In this document: positions 46,606 through 57,981 of the stretch, piece after piece | Numbering within the stretch: the first letter of the stretch is position 1 | Layout of the letters: each line of letters opens with the position of its first letter | Origin: Elusimicrobia bacterium GWA2_66_18 | GTDB taxonomy: Bacteria > Elusimicrobiota > Elusimicrobia > UBA1565 > UBA9628 | Assembly: GCA_001799675.1 (NCBI GenBank) | Contig: MGTX01000017.1 | Span: 60,311-124,310, forward strand | Length of the DNA: 64,000 nucleotides | Direction of reading: 5' to 3' | The notes under the pieces: model-generated | The model's input: the letters and a program-made list of their open reading frames with translations, nothing else | What the model was told of the DNA's origin: nothing | Database searches by the model: none | Position numbers and translations under genes: made by a program

Positions 46606-47060
46606 TGAGAAAGAAGAGGAACCGAGCCATCGACAGCCTCGTCCAAACCGCCGTCCAGGCGCAAAAACGGGCCTACTGCCCCTACTCGCGCTACCCCGTG
46701 GGGGCCGCCGTGCTCACGGACCGCGGACGCATCTTCGCCGGCTGCAACGTGGAGAACGCCTCCTACGGCCTGTCTATATGCGCCGAGCGCGCGGCCATCT
46801 GCCGCTCGGTCGCTGGCGGGAACGACGTCATCCGGGCCGTCTGCGTCGTGGGAGCCGCGGCCAGGCCCTGCGGCGCCTGCCGCCAGGTGATGTACGAGTT
46901 CAGCGACAAGGACACCGAACTCTATCTGGTGGACCTAGACCCCGCCACGGGCCGCCGCCGCATCGAGCGCACCACTGTCTTTAAGATGCTGCCGATGGCC
47001 TTCGACCCGCTGGCCTCGGGCCTGTTGCCCGCCAACCCGCGCACCAGCTCCAGGAGATGA
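46605..47060 (+). CDS. cdd: Cytidine deaminase
   Basis: Zinc enzyme converting cytidine to uridine in pyrimidine salvage. The 151-residue homotetrameric type: YCPYSRYPVGAAV, CNVENASYGLSICAERAAI (zinc Cys and catalytic Glu) and RPCGACRQVMYEF (two zinc Cys). The C-terminus (about 125-151) is longer than in B. subtilis Cdd. Overlaps the next gene by 4 bp. Confidence 0.95.
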   Translation: MRKKRNRAIDSLVQTAVQAQKRAYCPYSRYPVGAAVLTDRGRIFAGCNVENASYGLSICAERAAICRSVAGGNDVIRAVCVVGAAARPCGACRQVMYEFSDKDTELYLVDLDPATGRRRIERTTVFKMLPMAFDPLASGLLPANPRTSSRR

Positions 47061-47464
47061 CCATGAACGCCCCCGACGCCGAAGAACTGCGCCCCATCGT
47101 GGACTGGATCAAGAGCACCGACCTAGTCGAGGTCGCCTTCCGCAAGGCCGGCAAGGGCTTTGCTCTCGCCACGCCCGAGTCGCCCGTGCGCGTGCCGGAA
47201 GGCGCGCCCCCCGTCTCGCGCTTCATCCCGGTGTCCTCCGAAGCCGTGGGGATATTCCAGTGGGCCCAGCCGGGCAAGGCGCGCAAGGCCGAAGAGGGCG
47301 CGGCGGTCGTCGAAGGCGACGAGTTGGGCGTGGTGGTCTCCGGCTGCGGCGCAGCCAAACCCGTGAAGTCGCCCGCCGCCGGCCGCGTGGCAAAGTGCTT
47401 CGCCGAGGCCGGGCAAGCCGTGGAGTACGGTCAACCGCTCTTCCTGCTGGAACCGCGCCCCTAA
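47057..47464 (+). CDS. AccB-like protein lacking the biotinylation lysine
   Basis: Has the fold pattern of biotin carboxyl carrier protein (135 aa): an N-terminal helical part, a Pro-rich linker, VGIF at 64-67 and the C-terminal barrel ending AGQAVEYGQPLFLLEP. Where AccB carries AMKM, this protein reads GCGA, and the biotinyl-Lys position aligns with Gly-98; nearby lysines (101, 104) are out of register. It therefore should not carry biotin. Such proteins (plant BADC) occupy acetyl-CoA carboxylase and lower its activity by family knowledge. An accC gene lies 1.3 kb downstream in the same operon. Confidence 0.82.
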   Translation: MTMNAPDAEELRPIVDWIKSTDLVEVAFRKAGKGFALATPESPVRVPEGAPPVSRFIPVSSEAVGIFQWAQPGKARKAEEGAAVVEGDELGVVVSGCGAAKPVKSPAAGRVAKCFAEAGQAVEYGQPLFLLEPRP

Positions 47465-47468
47465 CGAT

Positions 47469-48737
47469 ATGGCCTCCGCCCAAATCCTGTGCACGCAGTG
47501 CGGCGCCGCCACGGTGGAGACGAGGGCGATGTGCTCCACATGCGGAGGCCTCAACACGAAGGTCTGCGGCGCGTGCGGCAACCAGAACTCACTGAGCAAG
47601 AACTTCTGCGACAAGTGCGGCGGGCCGATCTCCGAGTTGGGCCCCGTAGCCCCCCCGCCCAAGACCGTCCCGCCCGGATCCCCGACGGCGGACATCCCCG
47701 TGACGGCCGTTCGGCGGGGTCCGCCCCCCGGACCCGGCCCGCGGTCCTCGGCTCCGGTCGAGCCCGGCTCGATCTCGGGCCTCGACGACCTATGGGCGGT
47801 GCCGACGCCCCTGCCGGTCATCGACAACGCCGTCCAGCGCCCCCGTTTCACGCTGCAGTTGCGACATGTGATCAACACTCTGGCCGCGCTGGCCGGGATC
47901 TCGGGCGCATTCTTCGGGATCGAGTACTGGCGCGAGCACCAACGTCCGGAAATCATGGCGCGCAAGCGGGCTTCCGAATACCTCGACGCCCTGCGCGCCC
48001 ACGACTACGCCCGCGCCTACGGCATGTTCTCCGAACTGACCCGCAAGAACTGCACCGAGGCCGAATTCCGGGCCTCGCGGGACGAGATCCCTTGGACGTG
48101 GTCGAACCTGCGCATCGTCCACCAGGAACCGTACGCCATCCTGCTGGCCTACGACCTCCAGGCGCAGGAGGCCCCTTCCCGCACGGACCATCTCCTCTTC
48201 ACGCTCGAAGGCAAGAACTGGGTCCGTCCCTACAACTTGACGCTCCTGCGTAAGGTCGAGGAATCCTTCAACCGCAACGATGCGGACCAGGGTTTCCACC
48301 TGGCCCATGTCGCGACCGCGATCAACCCGCGCGACCCCATGGCATGGGGCTATCTCTGCGAAGCCGCCTACCGCAAGACCGCAACGAGCGCGGAGATGCG
48401 CTGCCTGCGGGCCATCGAGTTGGCGCACGTCTACCCCTCCACACTGACGCTCAAGAGCCTCTACCATCTGCACGCCATCCTGGCCGACATCTACCATCAC
48501 TCACTCAACAAGCCCCAACAGGCGCTGGAGCAGTTCGCACAGATGCTGTCGTTCCCCGATATCTCGCCGGCAGACCAGTGCCAGATCCTCCTGGCCCGCT
48601 CACAGAGCTACACGGCTCTGAGCCGTCCCGGCGAGTCTCTGGCCGATCTGGAACGCGCTTCCCAGCTCTGCACTCAACCCAACGATCTGTCTTCCATCCA
48701 GAGGATGCGCGAGAGTATGCACGCCCCAGACCCCTAG
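47469..48737 (+). CDS. Zinc-ribbon membrane protein with TPR-like C-terminus
   Basis: No known function. The 422 residues open with two zinc ribbons (eight cysteines in CxxC pairs: CTQCG, CSTCGG, CGACGN, CDKCGG, within 1-50), a Pro-rich linker (60-125), one hydrophobic helix (about 140-157) and an apparently TPR-like helical domain (from about 240), where cysteine and repeat spacing are less regular. Topology suggests ribbons inside and the TPR part outside, or the reverse. It lies 4 bp after the AccB-like gene and 13 bp before accC. Confidence 0.8.
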   Translation: MASAQILCTQCGAATVETRAMCSTCGGLNTKVCGACGNQNSLSKNFCDKCGGPISELGPVAPPPKTVPPGSPTADIPVTAVRRGPPPGPGPRSSAPVEPGSISGLDDLWAVPTPLPVIDNAVQRPRFTLQLRHVINTLAALAGISGAFFGIEYWREHQRPEIMARKRASEYLDALRAHDYARAYGMFSELTRKNCTEAEFRASRDEIPWTWSNLRIVHQEPYAILLAYDLQAQEAPSRTDHLLFTLEGKNWVRPYNLTLLRKVEESFNRNDADQGFHLAHVATAINPRDPMAWGYLCEAAYRKTATSAEMRCLRAIELAHVYPSTLTLKSLYHLHAILADIYHHSLNKPQQALEQFAQMLSFPDISPADQCQILLARSQSYTALSRPGESLADLERASQLCTQPNDLSSIQRMRESMHAPDP

Positions 48738-48750
48738 TGACCGAGGAATA

Positions 48751-50113
<1,363 letters not shown>

Positions 50114-50121
<8 letters not shown>

Positions 50122-50710
50122 TTTCAAGAAGACGATCGTCGAGCAGCTCAAGGACGGCGCGAAGGTCCTGACGGCCACGGCGAAGCTGGCCCCGGAGATG
50201 GACCGGGCGGCGGCGGCTTTGCTGCACTCCTTGCTCAACGGAGGCAAGGTGCTGAGCTTCGGCAACGGGGGTTCCTCCTGCGACGCGCAGAACTTCGCCG
50301 ACGAGCTGACGGGACGCTACCGACGCAACCGTCCGCCGTTGCCGGCGCTGGCGCTGACCACGAACCAGGGAGACCTGACCTCGATCGCCAACGACTTCGG
50401 CTTCGAGTTCGTCTTTGAGAGGCCCCTGCGGGCGCACGGCCGTCCGGGCGACGTGGCGGTCGCGATCTCGACCTCGGGAAAATCCAAGAACGTGCTGAAG
50501 GCGGCGGCGGCGGCGCGGGAGATGGGGCTGACGGTGATCGGCCTGACCGGACGCGGCGGCGGCAAGCTCAAGGCTCTCTGCGACCACTGCGTCTGCGTCC
50601 CTTCCGACTCGACGGCGCGCATCCAGGAAGCGCACATCACGGTCATCCAGATCTGGTGCGGCATCCTTGAAGACGAACTCTTCCCGAACGCGCCCCTGGC
50701 CCATGGCTAA
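50114..50710 (+). CDS. gmhA: Phosphoheptose isomerase (SIS domain)
   Basis: Converts sedoheptulose-7-phosphate to glycero-manno-heptose-7-phosphate for LPS inner core. The 198 residues match GmhA: SFGNGGSSCDAQNFADEL, AISTSGKSKNV and the C-terminal EAHITVIQIWC with Glu/His catalytic residues. Overlaps hldE-type gene by 8 bp; together they give a heptose pathway, implying an LPS-bearing outer membrane. Confidence 0.95.
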
Positions 50711-51182
50711 TACCTCCTCCGCCAAGATCCTGCCGCTCAAGAAGCTCATGACCCTGCGCGAGTTGTGGCGCTGGGAAGGGCGCACGGTGGCGTTCACGAA
50801 CGGGGTCTTCGACATCCTTCACGCGGGTCACGTGAAGGTCCTGGAAGAGGCCAAGGCGCAGGCGGACTTGCTGGTGGTGGGGATCAACTCCGACTCCTCG
50901 GTGCGTCTCCTTTCCAAAGCGCCGGGGCGGCCGATCAACAAGTGGCGCGACCGGGCCGAGGTGGTGGCGTCGCTCGCGAGCGTGGACGCGGTGGTGGGGT
51001 TTGCGCAAGAGACGCCGGAGCGGCTCATGTCGCGGCTGCGGCCCGATGTGCAGGTCAAAGGGGGCGACTACCGGCCGGCCGACCTTCCCGAAGCCAAGCA
51101 CGCCGGAAAGGTGGTCATCGTGCCGCTCAAGAAGGGCTGCTCGACGACGGATCTCATCAAGCGACTGCAGGGCAAACGATAA
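50703..51182 (+). CDS. Heptose-1-phosphate adenylyltransferase (RfaE2/HldE C-terminal type)
   Basis: Transfers AMP to heptose-1-phosphate to make ADP-heptose. The ATG at 50703 gives 159 residues, the size of the stand-alone cytidylyltransferase-fold domain. Motifs: FTNGVFDILHAGHV (nucleotidyltransferase HxGH) and VKGGDYRPADLPE, with KKGCSTTDLIKRL at the C-terminus. The kinase half of HldE is not in the window. Last gene of the plus-strand chain. Confidence 0.94.
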   Translation: MANTSSAKILPLKKLMTLRELWRWEGRTVAFTNGVFDILHAGHVKVLEEAKAQADLLVVGINSDSSVRLLSKAPGRPINKWRDRAEVVASLASVDAVVGFAQETPERLMSRLRPDVQVKGGDYRPADLPEAKHAGKVVIVPLKKGCSTTDLIKRLQGKR

Positions 51183-51212
51183 GCGCTTGGCAGCGCGCGC
51201 TCAAAAGCAAGG

Positions 51213-51584
51213 TTAGGCAGGCCTCGCTCCGCCGAAGAGATCAAGCCGTTTCGCCTCGCGACAAAGGGCTTTGTCTTTACTCCAGACCTTCGCGCCGGCG
51301 AGCCTCGCCGATGCCATGAGGTGCACATCCACAGAGCCGAGTCCCGTGCCATGCAGACGCTCGCCTGCCATGAAGTCGAGCGCTTCTGCATGTTCAGCCA
51401 CCGGCGCCATCGGCAGAGCATGAAGCAGATCCAGGGTTTCTTGACGATGCGGCAAATTGCCGCAGGCGAGCTCCTCAATTATAAAAGGATGGGCTAGGAC
51501 GGAGCCTTCATTCAATAAGACGACTAATCTTGGTTCCGTTTCTCGAAGATGGTCGGCCCAAACGGATGTATCGACTAGAATCAT
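51213..51584 (-). CDS. vapC: PIN-domain toxin VapC
   Basis: Ribonuclease toxin of a type II toxin-antitoxin pair. The 123 residues carry the PIN acidic residues: Asp-5 (LVDTSVW), Glu in IIEELACG, and Asp in SVDVHLMASA, followed by WSKDKAL. It overlaps the upstream antitoxin by 4 bp (ATGA). The locus has lower G+C at its promoter, in keeping with horizontal spread. Confidence 0.93.
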   Translation of the reverse strand: MILVDTSVWADHLRETEPRLVVLLNEGSVLAHPFIIEELACGNLPHRQETLDLLHALPMAPVAEHAEALDFMAGERLHGTGLGSVDVHLMASARLAGAKVWSKDKALCREAKRLDLFGGARPA

Positions 51585-51766
51585 CGGCGCCTGCGGCCTG
51601 CGTGGAAGCGAGGGGCCGAGCCGCCGAGCGCCGCCAGGCGCTCGCGGGCCTTCTTTTCAATGAGCGCCTCCAGACCGGCATGGACGAGGGCGGTCTTTTC
51701 ATGGGTGCCGGTCAATTCGGCGGCACGCTTCAAAACATCATCTCTAATGATTAATGTCGTTCTCAT
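51581..51766 (-). CDS. vapB: VapB antitoxin (ribbon-helix-helix type)
   Basis: A 61-residue antitoxin: MRTTLIIRDDVLKRAAELTG forms the DNA-binding ribbon and first helix, then a second helix and a basic tail that would thread into VapC. The ATG at 51766 is used because it coincides with the predicted transcription start; the longer frame upstream belongs to the neighbouring gene's shadow. It should repress its own promoter through the palindrome at 51763-51784. Confidence 0.88.
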   Translation of the reverse strand: MRTTLIIRDDVLKRAAELTGTHEKTALVHAGLEALIEKKARERLAALGGSAPRFHAGRRRR

Positions 51767-51784
51767 GCATACTATTATGCATGA
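51763..51784 (-). promoter_or_regulatory. Palindromic operator of vapBC
   Basis: A 22-bp inverted repeat, TCATGCATAC TATTATGCATGA with one mismatched central pair. It covers the -10 box and the vapB start codon. Further ATGCA repeats lie just upstream. Confidence 0.7.
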
Positions 51785-51802
51785 TATATATGCACCTGTC
51801 AA
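51774..51802 (-). promoter_or_regulatory. Promoter of vapBC, leaderless arrangement
   Basis: Minus strand TTGACA (51802-51797), 17-bp spacer, CATAAT (51779-51774); the vapB ATG follows after 7 nt. Confidence 0.75.
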
Positions 51803-51816
51803 GTGCCGCCGAAGCG

Positions 51817-52371
51817 TCAGCGCTCGAACAGCCCCATCAGCTCGGCCCGCCCCAGGATATGGCCTTCCATGGCCTTGCCCAGCTCGGCCGCCGTCGCGCG
51901 CGGCGGCAGACCCAGCGCCCTGTCCAGCGCGTAGAGCTTGAAGAAATAGCGGTGCGGCTTGCCCGGCGGCGGGCAGGGCCCGCCGTAGCCCACCCGGCTG
52001 AAGCTGTCCACGCCCCAGCTCGCCCCGTGCTTCGCGCCGTCCAGGACGCGCTCCATCTTCGGCAGGTTGCCCGGCAGGCCGCGCAGACCGCCCGGGATGT
52101 CGTAGAGCACCCAGTGCACCCACAGCCCCACCGGCGCGTCCGGGTCGTCCATGATGAGAGCGAAGCTCTCCGTCTTGGCCGGCGCACCCGACCAGTTCAA
52201 CTCCGGCGAGGGGTCCTTGCCCTCGCACGTGTGGACCTTCGGAATCGTCTCTCCATGCTTGAACGCCGGACTCGTCATCTTGAACATCTTCTTGCCCTCC
52301 TTGGCGGCCGAGACGACCGCGACCCCGAACAAGACGAGGCCCAGGCCGGCCAGACGCGCGGCCCTAGCCAT
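51817..52371 (-). CDS. Exported YbhB/YbcL-family (PEBP-like) protein
   Basis: Phosphatidylethanolamine-binding/Raf kinase inhibitor-like fold; the bacterial function is not established. The 184 residues begin with a signal peptide (1-22). Family motifs: SPAFKHGETIPKVHTCEGKD, LIMDDPDAP and the GPCPPPGKPHRYFFKLYAL segment forming the anion pocket. It starts 2 bp after the 160-aa gene. Confidence 0.92.
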   Translation of the reverse strand: MARAARLAGLGLVLFGVAVVSAAKEGKKMFKMTSPAFKHGETIPKVHTCEGKDPSPELNWSGAPAKTESFALIMDDPDAPVGLWVHWVLYDIPGGLRGLPGNLPKMERVLDGAKHGASWGVDSFSRVGYGGPCPPPGKPHRYFFKLYALDRALGLPPRATAAELGKAMEGHILGRAELMGLFER

Positions 52372-52373
52372 AA

Positions 52374-52856
52374 CTACTTGGCGGGTTCGGCTTTCGGGGA
52401 CTCGGCCTTCTCGGCGGCCAGGGCCTTGGCCTTGGCGATGGCTTCGTCGACGGAGGCGAGGCTGCGGGACTTGGGGTACTTGACCTTGAAGGCCTCCAAC
52501 GCCTTAATGCCCTCGTCGGTCTTGCCGGCCAGGACCAGGCTGACGCCCTTCTCGAACTCCGCGTCCTCGGCCAGGGCCTTCTTGGCGCGCTTGGCGCGGG
52601 CGTCGCCCTTGAGGCTGGTCTCGTTGGGGTCGGCCAACTCGGAGTACTGACCCGCGCCGCGCACGGCCGCGACCGAGCCGGCGCCGCGCGCCTTCTTGCG
52701 CTCGCCCTGCACGGCGGACTGAGAGAGCGTGCTCTTCAGGTTCTTGAAGAAGGTCATGATCGATTCCTTGGCGGTCGGCGCGGGCTTGTCCTCGGCCCGA
52801 ACGACGCCCGTCAGGAGCAGCGCGCTGAGAGTCGCGGCCAGCATGTTCTTGTTCAT
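52374..52856 (-). CDS. Small exported helical protein of unknown function
   Basis: A 160-residue protein with a signal peptide (MNKNMLAATLSALLLTGVVRA), a Lys/Ala-rich middle and a C-terminal repeat-like helical pair (AGKTDEGIKALEAFKVKYPKS) resembling one TPR unit. AGGAGG lies 7 nt upstream of the ATG. It follows the NHL/transglutaminase gene by 10 bp and is probably co-expressed with it. Confidence 0.78.
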   Translation of the reverse strand: MNKNMLAATLSALLLTGVVRAEDKPAPTAKESIMTFFKNLKSTLSQSAVQGERKKARGAGSVAAVRGAGQYSELADPNETSLKGDARAKRAKKALAEDAEFEKGVSLVLAGKTDEGIKALEAFKVKYPKSRSLASVDEAIAKAKALAAEKAESPKAEPAK

Positions 52857-52866
52857 GAGATGCCTC

Positions 52867-55800
52867 CTAGAGTCCTTTCACCAGATTGTCGACGAACGGC
52901 TTGTAGCCGGGAGACTGCGCGACGGCCTTCGCGCCGTACTCGCGCGCAGGCTCGATCTTATTGAGCTTGATGGCCGTCTTGAGAAGGTTCAGCCAGGTGT
53001 TGGCGTCGTCGGCATCAGCCTCCGAGGACTGGAGGAAGCGCTTCTCCGCCTCGACGAAGTCCCCCTCCATGAACGCCACGCTGCCCAGGTTATTGAGCGA
53101 CGAGGCGTTCTTCGGGTCGAGGGCCAGCACCTTGTTGAACTCGGTCACGGCCGCCTCGCGGTTGCCGAACTGGTATTCGACGATGCCCAACTGCAGCTGG
53201 GCGTCGGCGTCCTTGCCGCCTTTCTTGATCTCGTCTTCGTAGTGCTTTTTGAGGAACTGGTAGCGATCCTTGGAGAGGACGTTGACCTGGTCATCGTAGC
53301 GGCGCTCCAGGGCCGAGGCCTCGGGCAGGACCGGCAGGGAATCGGGCTTGGGCATGGTGACCGCCTCGTACTCGCCGAAGGTCTTGTCCACGTCGATGAC
53401 CTTGACCCGGCCCTTCTCGGCCTCGGCCTTGTAGGCGTAGGCGCCCTTGGAAAGAGCCTCGTAGAAGGGCTTGCCCACGTAGGTGACCTCGACGGGCGCC
53501 CACATCGTGCCCTCATGCTCCACCAGGAGGTCGGCCGGCAGGCCCGCCTCGAGAGCGTCCTCGGCGCCCGTGTCGAACATCAGCGTCATGTGGCCGGGGT
53601 AGTCGAGGATGGCGACAGGCACCTCGTTGTCGACGAGCAGGGCCGAATAGAGCGAGGTCAGGTCCGAGCATTGTCCCGACTTGCGCTTGAGCGTCTCGCG
53701 CGGGTATTGCGTGTAGTCCACCGGGAAGTTCGGGTCGTCGTGGGCGGCCTCGAACGGGTTGGCCGGGTTGGCCGCGAACTTCACGCCGTATTCGGCCAGG
53801 GCGTTCCACAGCTTCATCGCCTTCACCACGTTATGGTTGAGCGCGGCCGCTTTGCGGTTCTTGAAGTCCATCGAGACGGCGGATTTGAAAATCTTGACCG
53901 GCTCGTCCTTGAAGGTGATGAAGTTCGCGATCTTGCGCGGGTCGTCCCAGGTGACGGCGTTGCGCGAGTACAGGCGCAGCGGCTTGGTCAAAGACACCGT
54001 GCGGCGTTCCCCGCTCTCGAAGTAGGTCAGCTCGAACTCCGCCTGGATGGGCGTGTCCTCCGCCACGTCGAGGATCTTGTTGTTGAGGGTCGCGATGAGC
54101 GGGACCTCGACGATCTGCTTCGGGTCGAATTTCTTGATCTCGGTGTCGAAGCCGAAGTCCATGTAGTCCTTCAGCTTGAAGGTCAGCTTCACGTTCAGGA
54201 AGGGCACATTGACGTTGTTGGTCACCGTGGCCTTGCCGATCTGGTTCTTAAGATACCACTTGTAGTTGGCCGCGAAGATGTTGCCGAGCGTGACCGAGGA
54301 GATCTCCACCGGGGCGCGGTTGAAGGCGCCGGCCACGAAGACCTCGATCGCGCGGCCGGCGGGGCCCACGTCCTTGGTCTTGGCGACGGTCGCCACGCGA
54401 TACCAGTATTGCTCGTAGGAGGCGACCTCGGAGTCCTGGTACTTCTCGTCTTTGACCGTGCCGACTTTAAGGAAAGGCCCGGCGGGCTTGCTCGAGCGGG
54501 AGACCTGATAGCCTCCGGTCCAAGGGTCGGACACGGCCTGCCAGGACACCGTCACGATGCCCTCCTTGGTGGAGGTGGACACCCCGATGGGGGCGGCCAG
54601 CATGGGATGCAGGTCGTAGGAGACCACGCGTCCCTTGCCCTTGTCCGCGATGAGGAGCTTCTCTCCCTGCACCGCGACCGAGACCGGCTCCAGGAGTTCG
54701 CGCTCCTGCTTGCCGCCGGCGAAGAAGTCGGTCAGCCATTTGCCGTCCTTGGTGTGGACGCTGACGCGCTTGAGCCGCGAGTCCAGCGTGTACAGGTAGT
54801 TCTGGCCGTCGAAGGCGATGGAGACCGGCTCGCGGAACTGTCCCGGCCCGTCGCCGTCCTCGCCCCAGGCGGCCAGGAAGGCGCCCGACGGCTCGCATTT
54901 GAAGACTTTCTTGAGGCCCTTGTCGATGAAGTACAGGAAGCCGGAACGGTCCCAGGCCACGGCCACCGGCTCCTGCAGTTCGTAGGCGCCGACCTTGGGG
55001 CCGATGCCGAAGAGGAACACGCCCTCCGGGCTGAAGGCGTCGATGCGCCGGTTGCCGGTGTCGGCGACGTAGATCGTGCCCTCCTCGTTGATGGCCACGC
55101 CGTTGGGCTCGCGCATGCGGCCTTCCTTCTTCTTGCTGTCGAAGTAGCCCTGGGCCTCGCCGATGTTGGACTGCCACTTCCCGTCCAGGCCGAAGCGCTG
55201 GAGGCGGCTGTTCGGCGTGTCGGCGACATAGACGCCCAGCTTCCTGCTGACCGCGATGCCGCCGGCGCCGCGGGTGACCTCTGCGCCCTTGCCCTTGCCG
55301 GCGCCGAAGCGCGCCTTTTCCTTGCCGTCGGGGCCGATCTCGACGAACTGGCCCTCCTTGGGGAGGTAGGCGTAAAGGTCGTCGCCGAAGGGAGCCAGCA
55401 TCGACGCGCCGAAGGGCCAGGCCCGGCTGGGGCCGGAGACCGACATCTTGGTCGCTATGTTGAGCGGCAGGGAGGTCGTCTTGAGCTTGTTCATCATCTC
55501 CACGCGCTGGATGCGGTTGTTGCCGGTGTCGAGGATGATGAGCGTGCCTTCCGGGGTGACGGCGATGCCCTCGGCCTTCTTGAGTTGGCCCACGCCCGAG
55601 CCGTAGGAACCGAAGCGGCCCAGGATGAAGCCGTCGCCGGACTGCTCGATGACCTTGCCGTTCTTGCCGTCCAGGACGTAGATGAAGCCGAAGTTGTCCA
55701 CGGCGGCGTCGTTGCCGAGCAGGCTGTACTCCTTGACGAATTTCACGGAGGCGTCGAACTTCTGCACGCGCTCGTTGTCGCGGTCCAGGACGTAGACGTT

Positions 55801-56363
55801 GTCCGACGGGTCCACGGACACGCGCGCGGGACCCTTGAACCTGCCGGGCTCCTTGCCGGACGAGCCGAATTGGAAGAGGAGGATGCCCTCCTGGGTGAAG
55901 ACCTGGACGCGGTCGTTGCCCGTATCCGCCACGAAGATGCGTCCGTCGGCGCCCACGGAGACCGACTCTGGAGCGCGCAGCCGTCCAGGCTCCGCGCCCT
56001 TCTCGCCGAAGGCGTACAGGAAGTTGCCGTCTCGGTCGAAGATCTGCACGCGGTGGTTGCCGGTGTCGGCCACGTAGACGTTGCCTCCGCCGTTGGGGCC
56101 GACGGCCACGCCGCGAGGCCCGGAGAAGGCGCCGCTCTGGGAGCCGGAGCGGCCCACGCTCTTGATGAGCTTGCCCGAGGCGTCGTAGAGGAAAAGCATG
56201 TTTTTCTTCTCGTCAACGACGTAGAGGCGATCGCCGGAGGCCGCGGCGGCCACGGGCTTGGCCATCTCGTCGCCCTTGATGGGCTCGAGGAAGCGGATGC
56301 TGTCGTAGGCCCGCGCCGCGGGGGCGAGGGCCAGGATCATGGAGAAGAGGAAGGTGTTGCGGT

Positions 56364-56367
<4 letters not shown>
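52867..56367 (-). CDS. Large exported NHL-propeller / Fn3-like / transglutaminase-like / TPR protein
   Basis: A 1166-residue protein not matching a single known family. The ATG at 56367 begins a signal peptide and overlaps the gatB stop as ATGA. Residues about 25-560 hold many NHL repeats (VYVADTGNHRVQIFD, IFVADTGNDRVQVF, IYVADTGNRRIDAFS), probably two beta-propellers. A fibronectin-III-like segment follows (about 590-660), then a transglutaminase-like core with Cys-900 (SGQCSDLTS) and His-926 (PGHMTLMF), and C-terminal TPRs (about 1045-1160). Exported and probably cell-surface or periplasmic; the role is unknown. Confidence 0.87.
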
Positions 56368-57818
<1,451 letters not shown>

Positions 57819-57896
57819 GTTCAGAATCTCGCCCTGCGGCAGAGGCCCCCAGCCATTCTCATTCGCTTAACCGGCATTCGCTGAAACATCGTCACC

Positions 57897-57925
57897 TTGC
57901 GCACCATCCCATGCTCTGCTATAAT
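57897..57925 (+). promoter_or_regulatory. Orphan plus-strand sigma70-like promoter
   Basis: TTGCGC (57897-57902), 17-bp spacer, perfect TATAAT (57920-57925). No plus-strand gene follows; a hairpin with a T-run begins at the predicted start site. It points antisense into the DUF3800 gene. Confidence 0.45.
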
Positions 57926-57932
57926 GTCCTCG

Positions 57933-57964
57933 AAGGCTTTGTGGCTTAGGCCACATTGCCTTTT
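57933..57964 (+). terminator. Hairpin with T-run, possible intrinsic terminator
   Basis: Stem GTGGC/GCCAC around TTAG, then an AAGGC/GCCTT outer stem separated by 3-nt bulges, followed by TTTT on the plus strand. On the minus strand it lies between the DUF3800 stop and gatB, but has no T-run there. Confidence 0.5.
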
Positions 57965-57981
57965 AACTTTCCCGCTTCTCC

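Noticed and set aside
51767-52228. Longer VapB frame reaching into the YbhB-like gene
   Set aside because: The upstream part is a shadow of another gene; the promoter, operator and family length fit the ATG at 51766.
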